This document shows, in pieces, positions 1 through 10,700 of a stretch of DNA of 64,000 nt. Within the stretch, counting starts at the first letter, position 1. Each line of letters starts with the position of its first letter. The stretch comes from Panaeolus papilionaceus. Taxonomy: Eukaryota; Basidiomycota; Agaricomycetes; Agaricales. Made by a program: the position numbers and the translations under genes. The stretch is taken from positions 558,001 through 622,000 of the forward strand of contig JADNRZ010000013.1 of assembly GCA_015501605.1 (NCBI GenBank), written 5' to 3'. The notes beneath the pieces are model-generated. The model was not told the origin of the DNA. It saw only the letters and a program-made list of their open reading frames with translations, and ran no database searches.

Positions 1-19
1 CAGGAGGGCCTGAGGGCAA

Positions 20-1000
20 ATACATGAGTCGTTGGCGGGCCAGCAGAAATCTGCGCCAGGTTGGGCCACGCATGCCCGCCTTGCGTGGTCGTTTCCACAG
101 CAGTTACCAGACGAATTTGAGCTCATTACATTGAACAAAGTTATCCACGAAATGTATGTTGAGCATTGAACACAAGAGGGCATGCAATTATAGGTATTTT
201 TGAAAAAAAATCTATTGTAATTTCAGCTTTGGTGACTCATGCGCACAAATCTACGCGCAAAACCACGCAAATGTGGGCAGGTCCGCGCAAGATACCAAAA
301 TTGGTGGGTTAGGCCCAGTCAACATGCGGGCAAATGGCACGCAAGCACTGCGCATGCCCGGTTAAACCGCGGGCAAGTCGAGGGCAACTAACGGTTGAGG
401 GGCGCACATGTGACAACAATGACACCTGCTCATTGTCATTATTCACGATGAATATTTTTTCTTGGCACATGCGCGCTTAAGCTTGACTTGTGATTAATGC
501 CAGACAATGAGATCGCATGGCCCCATTCTATGATAATATCAATACCTTGGTGCAGCTTGTTGATGTCCAAATACCTCTAGCCAGGGGATCGTTGCTGAGG
601 AGAGGCGAAGCTTTTGAGACATCTTGGGGTATACTTCAATCCTCGATCGATCGGAGTATCCTTCAAGTCAGTGCGGTGACGTGCTTAGGCTTCATTTTCA
701 TTCCTATTTTTTCAACACTCAACTATCACTTCCTCAGCATTACTGTGAATTCCTGTTTCTCTACGTGTATTAATTAAATGGACCCAGCTCTGACTCGGAA
801 TTGTGAAGATTTTAACTATTATATTATATTCCATAGAATCCATAGTACATTTAGTAGCACGCGCGCAAGTGCCGGTTCTGTGCGGGCAAAAAGTCTGGCA
901 CATGCGCGCAACCCCAGGGCAACCTTGCTGCAAAAGCCACGCAGCGCAGCGCATGCACGCAAGTCCGGCGCAGATTTTCCTATGCCCGTCGTTGGCAGTG
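20..1000. repeat. GC-rich word-repeat zone, degenerate
   Basis: Two patches (about 30-420 and 850-1000) are built from recurring short words such as GCGCGCAA, CACGCAA, GGGCAA and GCATGCCCG, in an otherwise AT-leaning background. CACATGCGCGC occurs at both about 466 and 899. The words are spaced irregularly, so this is not a simple tandem array. No long open frame or terminal repeat is visible. It may be a decayed repetitive element, but its class cannot be named. The rest of 1-1320 shows no gene I can support. Confidence 0.4.
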
Positions 1001-1320
1001 CTGCTGAAGTATTGTGGAGAAGGCTTGTATACGAGATGCTTCGGGCTTTGAAACATATTTTTAGATATGATTTTATGACCAATATCCGGCTACTAACGAG
1101 CCTCCCAAACGGAGGTTGTGTGGATGTGTGACTATCAATTGTGGCACAGCTTGTGCGCATTCCACCCACTCCCTTTAACTGTTTCTGGTTCTCTCATCCT
1201 TTGTATCAAGTGTCCACTAAAATCAAGAAAGTCGGTTCATACATTTGAAGTCAGGTACGGATGGAAACTCCTACCTCTTATATTGGAAAGCTACATGAGC
1301 TTGTTTTTTTTAATTAAAGA

Positions 1321-3339
1321 ATGGCTACTACCTCTTCCCTATCGGTTCTAAAAGACTTGGATGTTGCCATCGTCGACCCTCAATTCAAGCCGTTTCTAGA
1401 AGGCAATGATTCACCTGGCTCCGAAGTTCTCAGCACGGTGGCTAAAGCCAAAGAAAAACCTTTGGAGTATCTTCAAGCCTTGCAGAGTGACATGCGAGTA
1501 CTAGAAATGGTCCTTAAAAGCATGGGAACGACCAGGGATATCATCAAGAAGAAATTATCACTGTATGATTGTATCCTCGCCCCGATTCGACAGCTACCGG
1601 ATGACATTCTTGAAGAAATCTTCTACCATTGTTTACCGACCACCCGAAATGCACGACCATTTGTTTCGGAATCACCGCTGTTGTTAACGCTAGTTTGCAA
1701 AGGATGGAGAATCATTGCGATGTCTGCACCGCGCTTGTGGACCTCGTTGCATATACCAGTAGTGTTTGCCGGTTTCTCAGCCTTGGTTTCACAGTCGGCT
1801 TTGGTTTCACAGAATTCAAGTTCATTGCATCAGCCGAGATCGGGGTCTATTCCGCTATCCTTCTGGTCTAACTTTCAGTCAGTTCGTAACGTCGCGTTAG
1901 ACCAATGGTTGCGCAGGTCCGGCGACCTGTCTCTATCTTTATCCCTCTATTCGGAGCCAGGCATCAAATTTCCACAAGAGTCAGAGGAATCAACTATTCG
2001 TCTCATCGCTAAATACGCAGATCGTTTATTCGCACTTGAAGTCGATATACCGGACGCCATCATGCAAACACTTGATTTAGCAATTAGGGATTGCTTTGAT
2101 TTCAGCATGCTTCCTCGGCTTCAAAAGTTTCGACTACGTTTGGCCCGCCATTTGCGTTCGCCTCAGCTCCCGTGGCTATCCAAATTCATCTCCACAAAAG
2201 CGCTACAAGAGCTTTCGATAAGCACTAGTGATATCGGCACGACGCTGGATCATTTTTCTGCTAGTATTACTACCCTTTCAATCCACATTGGGATTACCGC
2301 CTTCAATGCTCAACATGCTCTACGTCGACTTCACCAACTCGAACAGTGCCATCTAACCATCCACGCCGGAGGTCAACCACAAATGGATCGAAGGGATTCG
2401 TCCCTGGAAATCACTGCAGGATCCATCCACCTTCCAGCTCTCGGCACGTTTTCCGTAGCTGGCCCATTGGGATCCATACAGGCACTCTGCGAACCACTCG
2501 AGACCCCAATCCTTTCTAACCTACAATTTTATATCATTCGGCCAAATCATCCACAGGCACGCCTTTCCGCAGGTGCACTCGCCGGCTTCGCGGATCTGGA
2601 TCTCCCATATCCACCTCCATCAACGGAACACCTCGCTGTGTTTTTGTCTCAGTGCACTTCCCTGCACTCCTTTACCATCGATCCATATGGTGTACAAGCG
2701 GCCGAGCTACAGTCTATCTTTAGCGGCCTTGCGCACATTAAACATCTGGTATTCAACCTCGATGCTGACCCACACGCAGGCTTGCTTCTGACCAATCCGC
2801 CCGATTTATATATTCCACCACCAACTTCTCTGAGATATTCACTCCATCCTCTCTTGGGACAGTACCGAGTATCTTTAAATACTGATGAACCCAACCATCA
2901 ACTTGAAGAACCCCTTCTGCCCAGATTGACATCCTTTACATGGAACCAAAAGTGTGAACAGATCCAGCTGCCGAACGACTTACTTGTTACTTTCATCAAG
3001 AATAGGCTTCATCCGCGCTCACATTCAAGCGCCGGCAACCACAATTTTTCCCCACAACACCCATCGCCGGTGTCGCTCCACAACATAAAAATCAGGCTTC
3101 CGCGCGTCCGCGAGGCTTACTCTATGAATATTGAGAAGGAAGTTGCTCAACACGCAGAGTCTGTGGGGCTGAAACGGGGCGTGGATTTCACATTTGACGT
3201 CTTCATGCATCCAACTACTGCAAAACCCGCACCTCGATACGTTATTCCACAGGGGTATGCACGCTCCCGACCAGTTTATATTTCGGACGATAACTTGATT
3301 CTTGAGCACAATGTAACTTGGCCATTCGTTGACATTTAA
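1321..3339 (+). CDS. F-box protein, paralog 1 of 4
   Basis: A single open exon of 672 aa. Residues about 86-130 form an F-box (LAPIRQLPDDILEEIFYHC), the SKP1-binding motif of SCF ubiquitin ligases, preceded by a short helical segment with the paralog-conserved motif LEGNDSPGSEV. The remaining roughly 500 residues are a leucine-rich, LRR-like region that presumably binds substrate, and the protein ends in VTWPFVDI. The family is large in Agaricomycetes and most members have no known substrate. The start matches paralogs at 3578, 35368 and 38580. Two 18-bp tandem copies (1777-1812) add SALVSQSALVSQ, which the paralogs lack. The role as substrate receptor is inferred from the F-box; the cellular target is unknown. 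Confidence 0.85.
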   Translation: MATTSSLSVLKDLDVAIVDPQFKPFLEGNDSPGSEVLSTVAKAKEKPLEYLQALQSDMRVLEMVLKSMGTTRDIIKKKLSLYDCILAPIRQLPDDILEEIFYHCLPTTRNARPFVSESPLLLTLVCKGWRIIAMSAPRLWTSLHIPVVFAGFSALVSQSALVSQNSSSLHQPRSGSIPLSFWSNFQSVRNVALDQWLRRSGDLSLSLSLYSEPGIKFPQESEESTIRLIAKYADRLFALEVDIPDAIMQTLDLAIRDCFDFSMLPRLQKFRLRLARHLRSPQLPWLSKFISTKALQELSISTSDIGTTLDHFSASITTLSIHIGITAFNAQHALRRLHQLEQCHLTIHAGGQPQMDRRDSSLEITAGSIHLPALGTFSVAGPLGSIQALCEPLETPILSNLQFYIIRPNHPQARLSAGALAGFADLDLPYPPPSTEHLAVFLSQCTSLHSFTIDPYGVQAAELQSIFSGLAHIKHLVFNLDADPHAGLLLTNPPDLYIPPPTSLRYSLHPLLGQYRVSLNTDEPNHQLEEPLLPRLTSFTWNQKCEQIQLPNDLLVTFIKNRLHPRSHSSAGNHNFSPQHPSPVSLHNIKIRLPRVREAYSMNIEKEVAQHAESVGLKRGVDFTFDVFMHPTTAKPAPRYVIPQGYARSRPVYISDDNLILEHNVTWPFVDI

Positions 3340-3577
3340 TAATATCTTCATACTTGTTCGCTTTTTAAATAAATTTAAATACACTAGGATTCGTGCTCAG
3401 GACTCGATTGCACGCATGAGAGCACTGCGAGCACTGCTCTTTATCAATAAAAGATAGGGGACGCTGACATCGTGCGAATAGTTGACCAACACGTCAAGTC
3501 ATTCGACATACTCTGTGACTTCTATTATCCAGGATCTTCATTCTAAGCATTGACTTTTGATTAACGATTTTGTCTAT

Positions 3578-5687
3578 ATGGCTCTTGAGGTTAGTGAATT
3601 CTCTGTATTCATGCTGCATTGTGTTATGACCTCAATACTCCTTCCAGATAAATCAACAGAGGAAATCCTATTCGACTGGTTATGACCTTGGTTTTACTAT
3701 CGATGCACGAGTTACGCCGTATCTAGGGAATAATGACCTGCCCAGCTCTGAAATTCTTCTCGAGGCTACCAAAGCCAAACACCAGTCTCTTGACGATCTC
3801 GCTATTTTTGATAGGGATGTACAGGCGTTGGAACTAGTCATAGGCAGTATGCGGAGGAGAAGGAGTGCCTTGGAAGAAATGGTTACAGTCTGCGACTCTG
3901 TTCTCGCCCCAATTCGACATATCCCAGACGACATTTTAGAAGAGATATTTTATCATTGTCTTCCAATAACGCGGAACGCGAGACCTTTCATATCTGAATG
4001 GCCATTGTTATTGACAGTGGTGTGCAAGAAATGGAGAGCCATCGCAAAGTCTGCACCCCGTCTATGGGCCACACTACACATCCCAATTGTCTTCAACTAT
4101 CAGCCCACGTCAGATGGGTACGAAGCATTATATTACGACCACCTCCTCAAGCCTGCGCTCCTTCCCAAAAGCATGATCTCCGAGCTACAGACAGCTCGAA
4201 GTGTTGCTTTAAACCAGTGGCTACTGAGGTCTGGGAGTCTCCCCATATCTTTATCCCTCTACGCTCCTCCATTATTTATGTTCGATTCTTCCCCGTATCA
4301 AGAGGAGTACGATCGTTTGAGGTATCAAACATTTGCTCTCGTGGGGAGATACGCCGACCGCCTCTGCCACTTGGACGTCGTACTACCTGAAGACAACCTG
4401 GAACAACTAGGCCTGGAACTTGGGCGTCATATTGCACCTGAAAATCTTCATCTTCGCTCACTTCGGATATCAACTGACGAAACGGATTTTCACCCTGATG
4501 ATCTGCCAGTTTCTAACTTATCCAACATTTCCATATTATTTCCACAAACATCGCTGCGAAATCTTTCCGTGTCCAGCACTTTAATTTTTCATCATTCTAA
4601 CAACATCTTGCCTTCCCATTTAACCACTTTGACATGGCACATGATACTAGGTATTGGGCACATTGTGAATATTCTCAGTACATGCCAACAGCTGCAACAA
4701 TGCCACTTCAACATCTACAACAACCGAGAGCGCTTCCCAACAGATCCCCCATCTCCATATCTTGCTCCCGTACCGCTTAATACCTATCTCCCAGCCCTAA
4801 AGAATTTCTCGCTCTCTGGTCCGTTGCCAGACATTCAAACGCTTTGTGGAGTCCTAGAAACCCCGTCGCTGTTGAACCTCCAGCTCTATTTCAACTCTCC
4901 CAGTCCCGTCGAGGTCGTCATTCATGATGGAGATGCACTGAACGAAGTTGATCTCCCATATCCGCCCCCGTCAACAGAACTTCTTTGTCATTTCCTTTCA
5001 CAATGCAAATCTCTCGAATCACTCATAATCGATCCATCTTTCGTCCTCGCAGCCGAGCTGCAAGCCATATTCTCGGCTATTCCACAGATAAAAGCTCTTA
5101 CCTTTGATAACTGCTTCAACGGGCGCCCTGGCTCGCATGTCATAGAAAATGTCAATGGACCAGGACCAGCACCACCACTCGGTGATTTGAGATACCACGT
5201 TCACCCTCTGCTAAGTCAAGAAAGGGTGTCAAGAACCACGGGGCAGCGCGAGCCCCTCGAAGAGCCTCTGCTTCCTCATCTAGAATCTTTCAGCTGGAAT
5301 CAGTTCTCACACCTTCTCATCCCCGATGAATTGCTTGTTCAATTCATCAAAGATCGGCTGCACGAGCGCAATCATCTTAGCACACAAAAAGGCCCACAAC
5401 GGTTGACAGCATCTCTCCGAGATATCAAAATACGTCTCCTGGTTCAACCTGACACTATTGACTTCGATGCTGAAATAATCCGGCACGCGGAACTGTTGGG
5501 TTTGAAGCGCGGGATCGATTTTAATCTCGAGGTCTCTTTCTTTCCTTGGGTGGAGCTCTACACCACGGCCGTATCTCAATATGTCCTTCCAGGAGAGGTT
5601 CCTAATTTACGACATGTCTCCTTGCTTCAGGATGGCTTACTCATGGGCGTGGAAGGCAATGTTACTTGGCCATGGGTTGATATTTGA
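3578..5687 (+). CDS. F-box protein, paralog 2 of 4
   Basis: I model a 12-nt first coding exon (3578-3589, MALE), an intron 3590-3647 (GTTAGT...CCAG) and one long exon 3648-5687, giving 683 aa. The intron is inferred: the long frame has no usable ATG before 3828, yet upstream in-frame sequence encodes the N-terminal helix shared by the paralogs (YLGNNDLPSSEILLEA). The F-box (LAPIRHIPDDILEEIFYHC) is followed by a long leucine-rich region ending in NVTWPWVDI. It is closest to paralog 4 at 36511-38580; long C-terminal stretches (for example the FSWNQFSHLLIPDELLVQF area) are nearly identical. Function in an SCF ligase is inferred. The start exon is the least certain part. Confidence 0.82.
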
Positions 5688-5788
5688 TTTCTCGATGCCT
5701 ATGATTGCAAGTAATAATGGAATCTGTACTCCTACAACTCTTTTTATCTATCATCTCTACTGTTCCACTTTACTTTTTTTGTCAGTCG

Positions 5789-6643
5789 CTATGAAACGTT
5801 GTTTGCCATGTTGCGCAGAAGTCTGTCCCGTAATTGAACGAGTTCGATTTGTTTCTCGCGAGCCAATCGAACCTCATGCCGGGCCAGTTCTAAGTTCTAC
5901 GAGATGGTCAGTACCGCCACATTATTGAGCTCTAAACCATAGTCATGCAAAGAAAATCTTACTGGTGGCAATCCTTGAAACGCTTTCACTTTTGCTCTCT
6001 TTTCCTTCAATGATTTTTCCAATTGCATGTTTTTTCCCTTCTGCGCCAGGTATTGAGATACCGTCACAGGTACTTCAAGGGGTTGGTCCTTCTGTTTCAG
6101 GCTAGATAAGCAACATTTCGAATGGTATAAGGCCAAGACCAACCAAGAGGGTTTCGAGCTCTCGGTGATATTCCTTCGCTTTCCTCACAAGGTTCTCTTT
6201 GCGACGTTCGAGAATAGTGGTTTGTTCGGGGTGAATACTGTTCGAAGAATCGGGTGAAAGACGCTCGTTCCAGCTACCAACAAAGTGGAATGAGTGGAAG
6301 AGTTTCGATAGGCTTGACTAAACGCTCACTGCTTCAGAAGGTCATATTCATGTTTCACAGCTGCGAAATGCTCTTTCAGCTCGGTCTCCACCTGTGTGAG
6401 CCTATTGAGTGATCTGGATAACTCGAAACGACGTTCGCTCATCCGTGATATAGCCGTTGAGTAGCTGTTAAACGAAGCGTCAGGTATATCGAGGATCATG
6501 ATCACATCGGCAAGTGTGTTCAGAGCCAGCTCCAGTTCGCTATTCGGAGGGATCGGTGGAAGGTGTGCGTCCCAGATTTTCTGAATCGCTTCCTCATATT
6601 CCAAAGTATCCGGTTCATTGTGTGCATTAAAGTCGGTATCCAT
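5789..6643 (-). CDS. Coiled-coil protein, possibly HAUS1-like augmin subunit; probable frameshift
   Basis: Exon 1 is 6643-6330, intron 6329-6274 (GTGAGC...TAG), exon 2 starts at 6273. As written, exon 2 stops at 6102-6104 after 161 aa. The next stretch (6101-5963), one frame over, encodes a paralog-conserved heptad region containing QPLEVP and YLAQKGKN. It joins through intron 5962-5897 to a last exon 5896-5789 (NLELARHEVRLAREKQIELV), with phases that fit. A one-base indel near 6100-6120 is the simplest reading, because the relic at 32.8 kb is one base shorter here and runs through. The protein is almost all charged helix. The GLPP-N-x-x-LA pattern near the C-terminus recalls HAUS1, but that is a guess. 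It is convergent with F-box paralog 2 and divergent from APC11. Confidence 0.6.
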
Positions 6644-6859
6644 GTGCGTTCAGCGCTAAAGACGCGTCGCGCTACTTAATTGATGGTGGTGGAAGATAAA
6701 CAAGCCAATGATGACGCACAGGCTTGACGCGGTTTGACGCGTACACAAAGCCAAACAAAGTTCCCAGAATTGTTGATTGCTGTCCTTTTGACTGTTACCG
6801 GTTTGCACGTACCATCTCCCGCCCTCAACGTTTACACCTGTTATACCGACCCAGGAACA
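6644..6859. promoter_or_regulatory. Shared divergent promoter region
   Basis: These 216 bp separate the start codons of the coiled-coil gene (-) and APC11 (+), so they must hold both promoters and 5' leaders. No clear TATA box was seen. Assignment rests on gene orientation only. Confidence 0.5.
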
Positions 6860-7319
6860 ATGAAAGTGACGGTGAAATACTGGCACGCTGTGGCACAATG
6901 GCGGTGGGACACGGGCAATCCTGACCAGGATGAAGACCCAGAGGGAGACGTGTGCGGTATTTGTCGCGTCCCATACGAAGGCTGCTGTCCGAGTTGTAAG
7001 ATGCCAGGAGATGATTGTCCACTCAGTACGTCTCTTAACTTTTATTCCTACTTTGGGCCGGCTAAACCTGATACTGACCGTTTGCGATGGTACTATAGTT
7101 TGGGGCGAATGTACACACGTATTCCATATGCATTGTCTGCTGAAGTGGATCGGGACAGCCGCGTCAAAACAGCAATGTCCTATGGACCGAAGACCTTGGA
7201 GTAGGCTCTTAAATTTCACTTCTACCATCTATATCGCTAACCTTGGAATTATTGCGATAGTTACGGCTGAAAGGAAGATAGGCACGACTTCGGCATCAGT
7301 ACCAGCATCATCATCATAA
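6860..7319 (+). CDS. APC11: APC11, RING-H2 subunit of the anaphase-promoting complex
   Basis: Exons 6860-7025, 7099-7200 and 7261-7319 splice in phase to 108 aa. The start MKVTVKYWHAVAQW and the core CGICR...[31 protein letters not shown] are diagnostic of APC11, the catalytic RING subunit of APC/C that recruits E2 enzymes with the cullin-like APC2 to ubiquitinate cyclins and securin. Cys and His zinc ligands are present throughout, except that the last pair reads CPMD instead of the CPMC of animal APC11; Asp at this place is the ligand used by the related RBX1. The C-terminal tail (ITAERKIGTTSASVPASSS) is longer and more Ser-rich than in animals. The first ATG is chosen because the family starts exactly there. 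Confidence 0.93.
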
Positions 7320-7799
7320 CATATCTTCCCCGCCTTTCAAGCTGCTTTTCACCATCCTCTTCTACTGCATGACATTGCCCCTCATCGATATACACCACCA
7401 CCTAGTCCAGTTCAACTTCGACTAAAATTACACCACCACTTACCACAGATTTTGCCTCGTTAACCTATCTTAGCTTGTATCAATATGTACCATTTATGAT
7501 TGTATTTCTAAGCTGTACATCGACCTCAGGCCCTCCGTCAAGACACCTCCAGGAATTTTTACATCTACTCTGGGGAACATGGATCTTTCACCTACATAAT
7601 CCTTCGCTTTCTTGTTTATAGCCCCCTGCTTAAGCACTATTTTCCCGTGGATATCTGGCCATTAATTAAAAGACAGCATAGCTGCCAACATTACAAGGAC
7701 GATGCCCAGAGCACTTCCATTATATTGTCGCAATTAGAAACCTCTATTACGGTAAGTCTAAGGTCTAAGTCTAATCTAAAATTGATACACCCCAACCGC
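7320..7799. other. Intergenic, 3' flank of APC11
   Basis: AT-rich sequence with pyrimidine runs, holding the APC11 3' untranslated region and the end of the neighbouring pseudogene. No gene, RNA or repeat is supported here. Confidence 0.6.
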
Positions 7800-10700
7800 T
7801 CATTGTCCAGGACCTGCACTTCCAACGGTCTTTTCCTTCCAATCCAAATCAAGCTGTTGCAACAACTGATGGCCATGAATGGTCTCCTCACCGCAAAGTG
7901 TTTTTACAAATGGAAGCCATGGCATTGATGCGCTATTTTGAAAAAAGTCCAAGTTGACATTCGATGAAGTACATTAAAAGGCAAACAGGCTCGAGTCACT
8001 AATACGATTGAAGAGAGTGCAACCACAGCTGTTCATGTCATAAATAGTTAGTGAGATGATTTAAACCAGCACACCAAGGAAGAAAGGAAGAAGGGGGGAT
8101 CACATACCAGTTGAATACGCCGGTAACGGTTCGTCCATCAACATGTCAAGTGTGATCTCGTCCAGCCCGTGCCCGAGACCCATAACGAGACCATCTATAG
8201 CAGTATCCACATTTGTTTCGTTGATGTGGAAGCACGGAGTCTAGACCTTCCTCTTTCGCTGACCTACGATGTGCCTGGGCATGATAGATGAGCCTATCTG
8301 TTAGCTTGGGGAGATATGCCGGGAGTGGTGCCCCAGAGAGCAGGGAGGATGAGATGGTGGAGATCGTTGAGAATATGTCTGCGATCTGCAGGTTTCATTT
8401 CATTTGTCGTGAATCAGAAAATATAAGATATGAGGTAATTGAAATCTCGTGGAAAGAGACTCACAAAGTTGGGATTCAAGTATGGTGTTTGGAGTGGAGC
8501 ATGTCAAAATACGTCTTGGAAGGCCGGAGAAGTTGACTACTTGAACGTACCTGATGAACCAACATCGCGCAATGCATCGTGTCCAGTTTTTCAATTGTAG
8601 AGATTAGCAACACAAGAGCAGCGAGCATGCGTTTTCTAGATGTAACCATCAGTATATCAACTTTCATTGAATAGTGGACAGAGTTTACTCCAGTTCAAAG
8701 AAAGTGCGATATTCTTGTTGTGGCCATACACCTCTGTCGGTATTCAGTCAGTATTCAACGCACATCTATAAGCCTTGGGACTCACGATAACTGAGGCTCA
8801 AACTTTGCCGTATCCAAAGAGGGGTCAATCTCCCTCAACCGCGTCTATCAATTGGGTATCAATCTCTCTTCCACATCAAACAGAAAAAAGTAAAATCAAG
8901 CATACCGCAACTTCAACAAACCTCTTCGTAATTCCTCCTCACCCGACGCTCTTTCACGGACATCTTGTCCTCTCCCTCCTGTTCCTTCTTGAAAACGACA
9001 TGTTCATGAATCCCTTGACGCGCACGAGCTTCTTCAGCAAGGAAAGCCTCCATTTCACCTGGTTTGTTTGAAGCCAATGAGGATAAAATAAGGAATAGGT
9101 AAAGGAAAGGCATACCTCCGAAGATACGTCCAAGCTCTGTGATAACACCCGCTGTGGTTTTGCGAACCAGAACCCGTGAAGATCAAAGGTTTGGGGAAAT
9201 CATAACAATAGACTGTGTATTCGCAGTCAGGGCTCAAGTATGAGGAGATATGAGATCAGAATGGCGAGAAGAAACATACAGCAGCAGTGAAGCCAACCAT
9301 GACCAACAGTACTCTTTTCCAACCTAAATCAATGCCTACGCCGGGGTTACCAAGTGTGGGTTGGTTCACGTTGCTCCAGCTGTATCCGACGACTGTTCAA
9401 GACCTATCACCGTTCCGAGCATGCGTAATAGGAAACTTGCGATCTGAGTGAATGCATATCAGAGCTTTGAAAGATAAGAAGAAAAGGAAAGGAAGGAAAC
9501 AACATACTTGATCTCCTGCATACACCGCCAAAGCCATCTACAACACAATTACAATCATGAGCATCCCCAGTCTCAACAATTTAAACCGAAGGAAAAGAAT
9601 CACGAAAAACATACCTGACCCATAAACATAGCCCACATCCCCTTCTGCTCATAATAAAATCACGCACACACTGGGCACCCAAAGCGCAACACTCAACACA
9701 CCCATGCGAATAGCGAAAATGCCATCAGGGGACTTCAAAAACCAGAAAAGGGCGCAACATTTGAGGTACAGTTTACCAGATATGGACGTGAGGGGGAAGG
9801 CGTCGGGGTCACGTTTGACTGATGAATAACAGTTCAAAAATATTGTTTAGCTGGATGTTGGAGGGGGATGGAGGAAGACGTACAGGTTTGCTGTAATCCA
9901 TAAAATCATCACCCCAATGGTCATCCTTCGACCTATCCTCAACAAACGTCGTCGGATCCCTCGTACTACCTATCAACACCGTATTGCGCATGTGCATATC
10001 CACATTCACGCTCCCCTATCCTTCGACTGTACTATCATGCCCCGTTATTTTTTCCTTGAGCTTAGACGCGGTGAATCGTGCACGGCCGGGGAACCAGTTC
10101 CGTGATTTCTGGCGCTGTGTGTCGATAGAGATGGCTACTCGTAGGGCTTTGAGTAGGGATTCGCAGAATGCGTTCAGGGTGTCGATGAATGGGCTGCAGT
10201 GCCATCAATTAACCTCCCCCAAATCTCGTTCCCTTCGTCAGCCAATTTTTGCCATTGTACGTGGTCAGATGGTGTGGTGTCGAGAGAGTTATCGAGAAGA
10301 GTTAGGAGTTCTTGGACGGGCTAAATGAGATACGTAGAGTGACTGTTGAATTATGAGCTAGGAAGAATAAAAAAGAGGGCGCTTACGCTGATGAAATCAT
10401 TCTGAAGGGATGTTCTAAGCCACAACACAGATCAATTATGTTATTAAATGGATGGAGGTTAGAAGTTAAACTTACAACCAGATGTGACTGAGACTCTCTG
10501 GAAAGATAAAGATGAGAGATGTGATGGAGACGGTGATATAAAACACAGTCTGGATGAGGAACATTTTGACGATCATGTATTGCGCTGTGGGGAACACTGT
10601 TCACGTTTGGTTAGAATGCATTATGACCTAGGATACGTAGCACATACACGGACCCAAGGTCGCAAACTATGGGGGATAGGGTATGAGATAACGCAATTTC

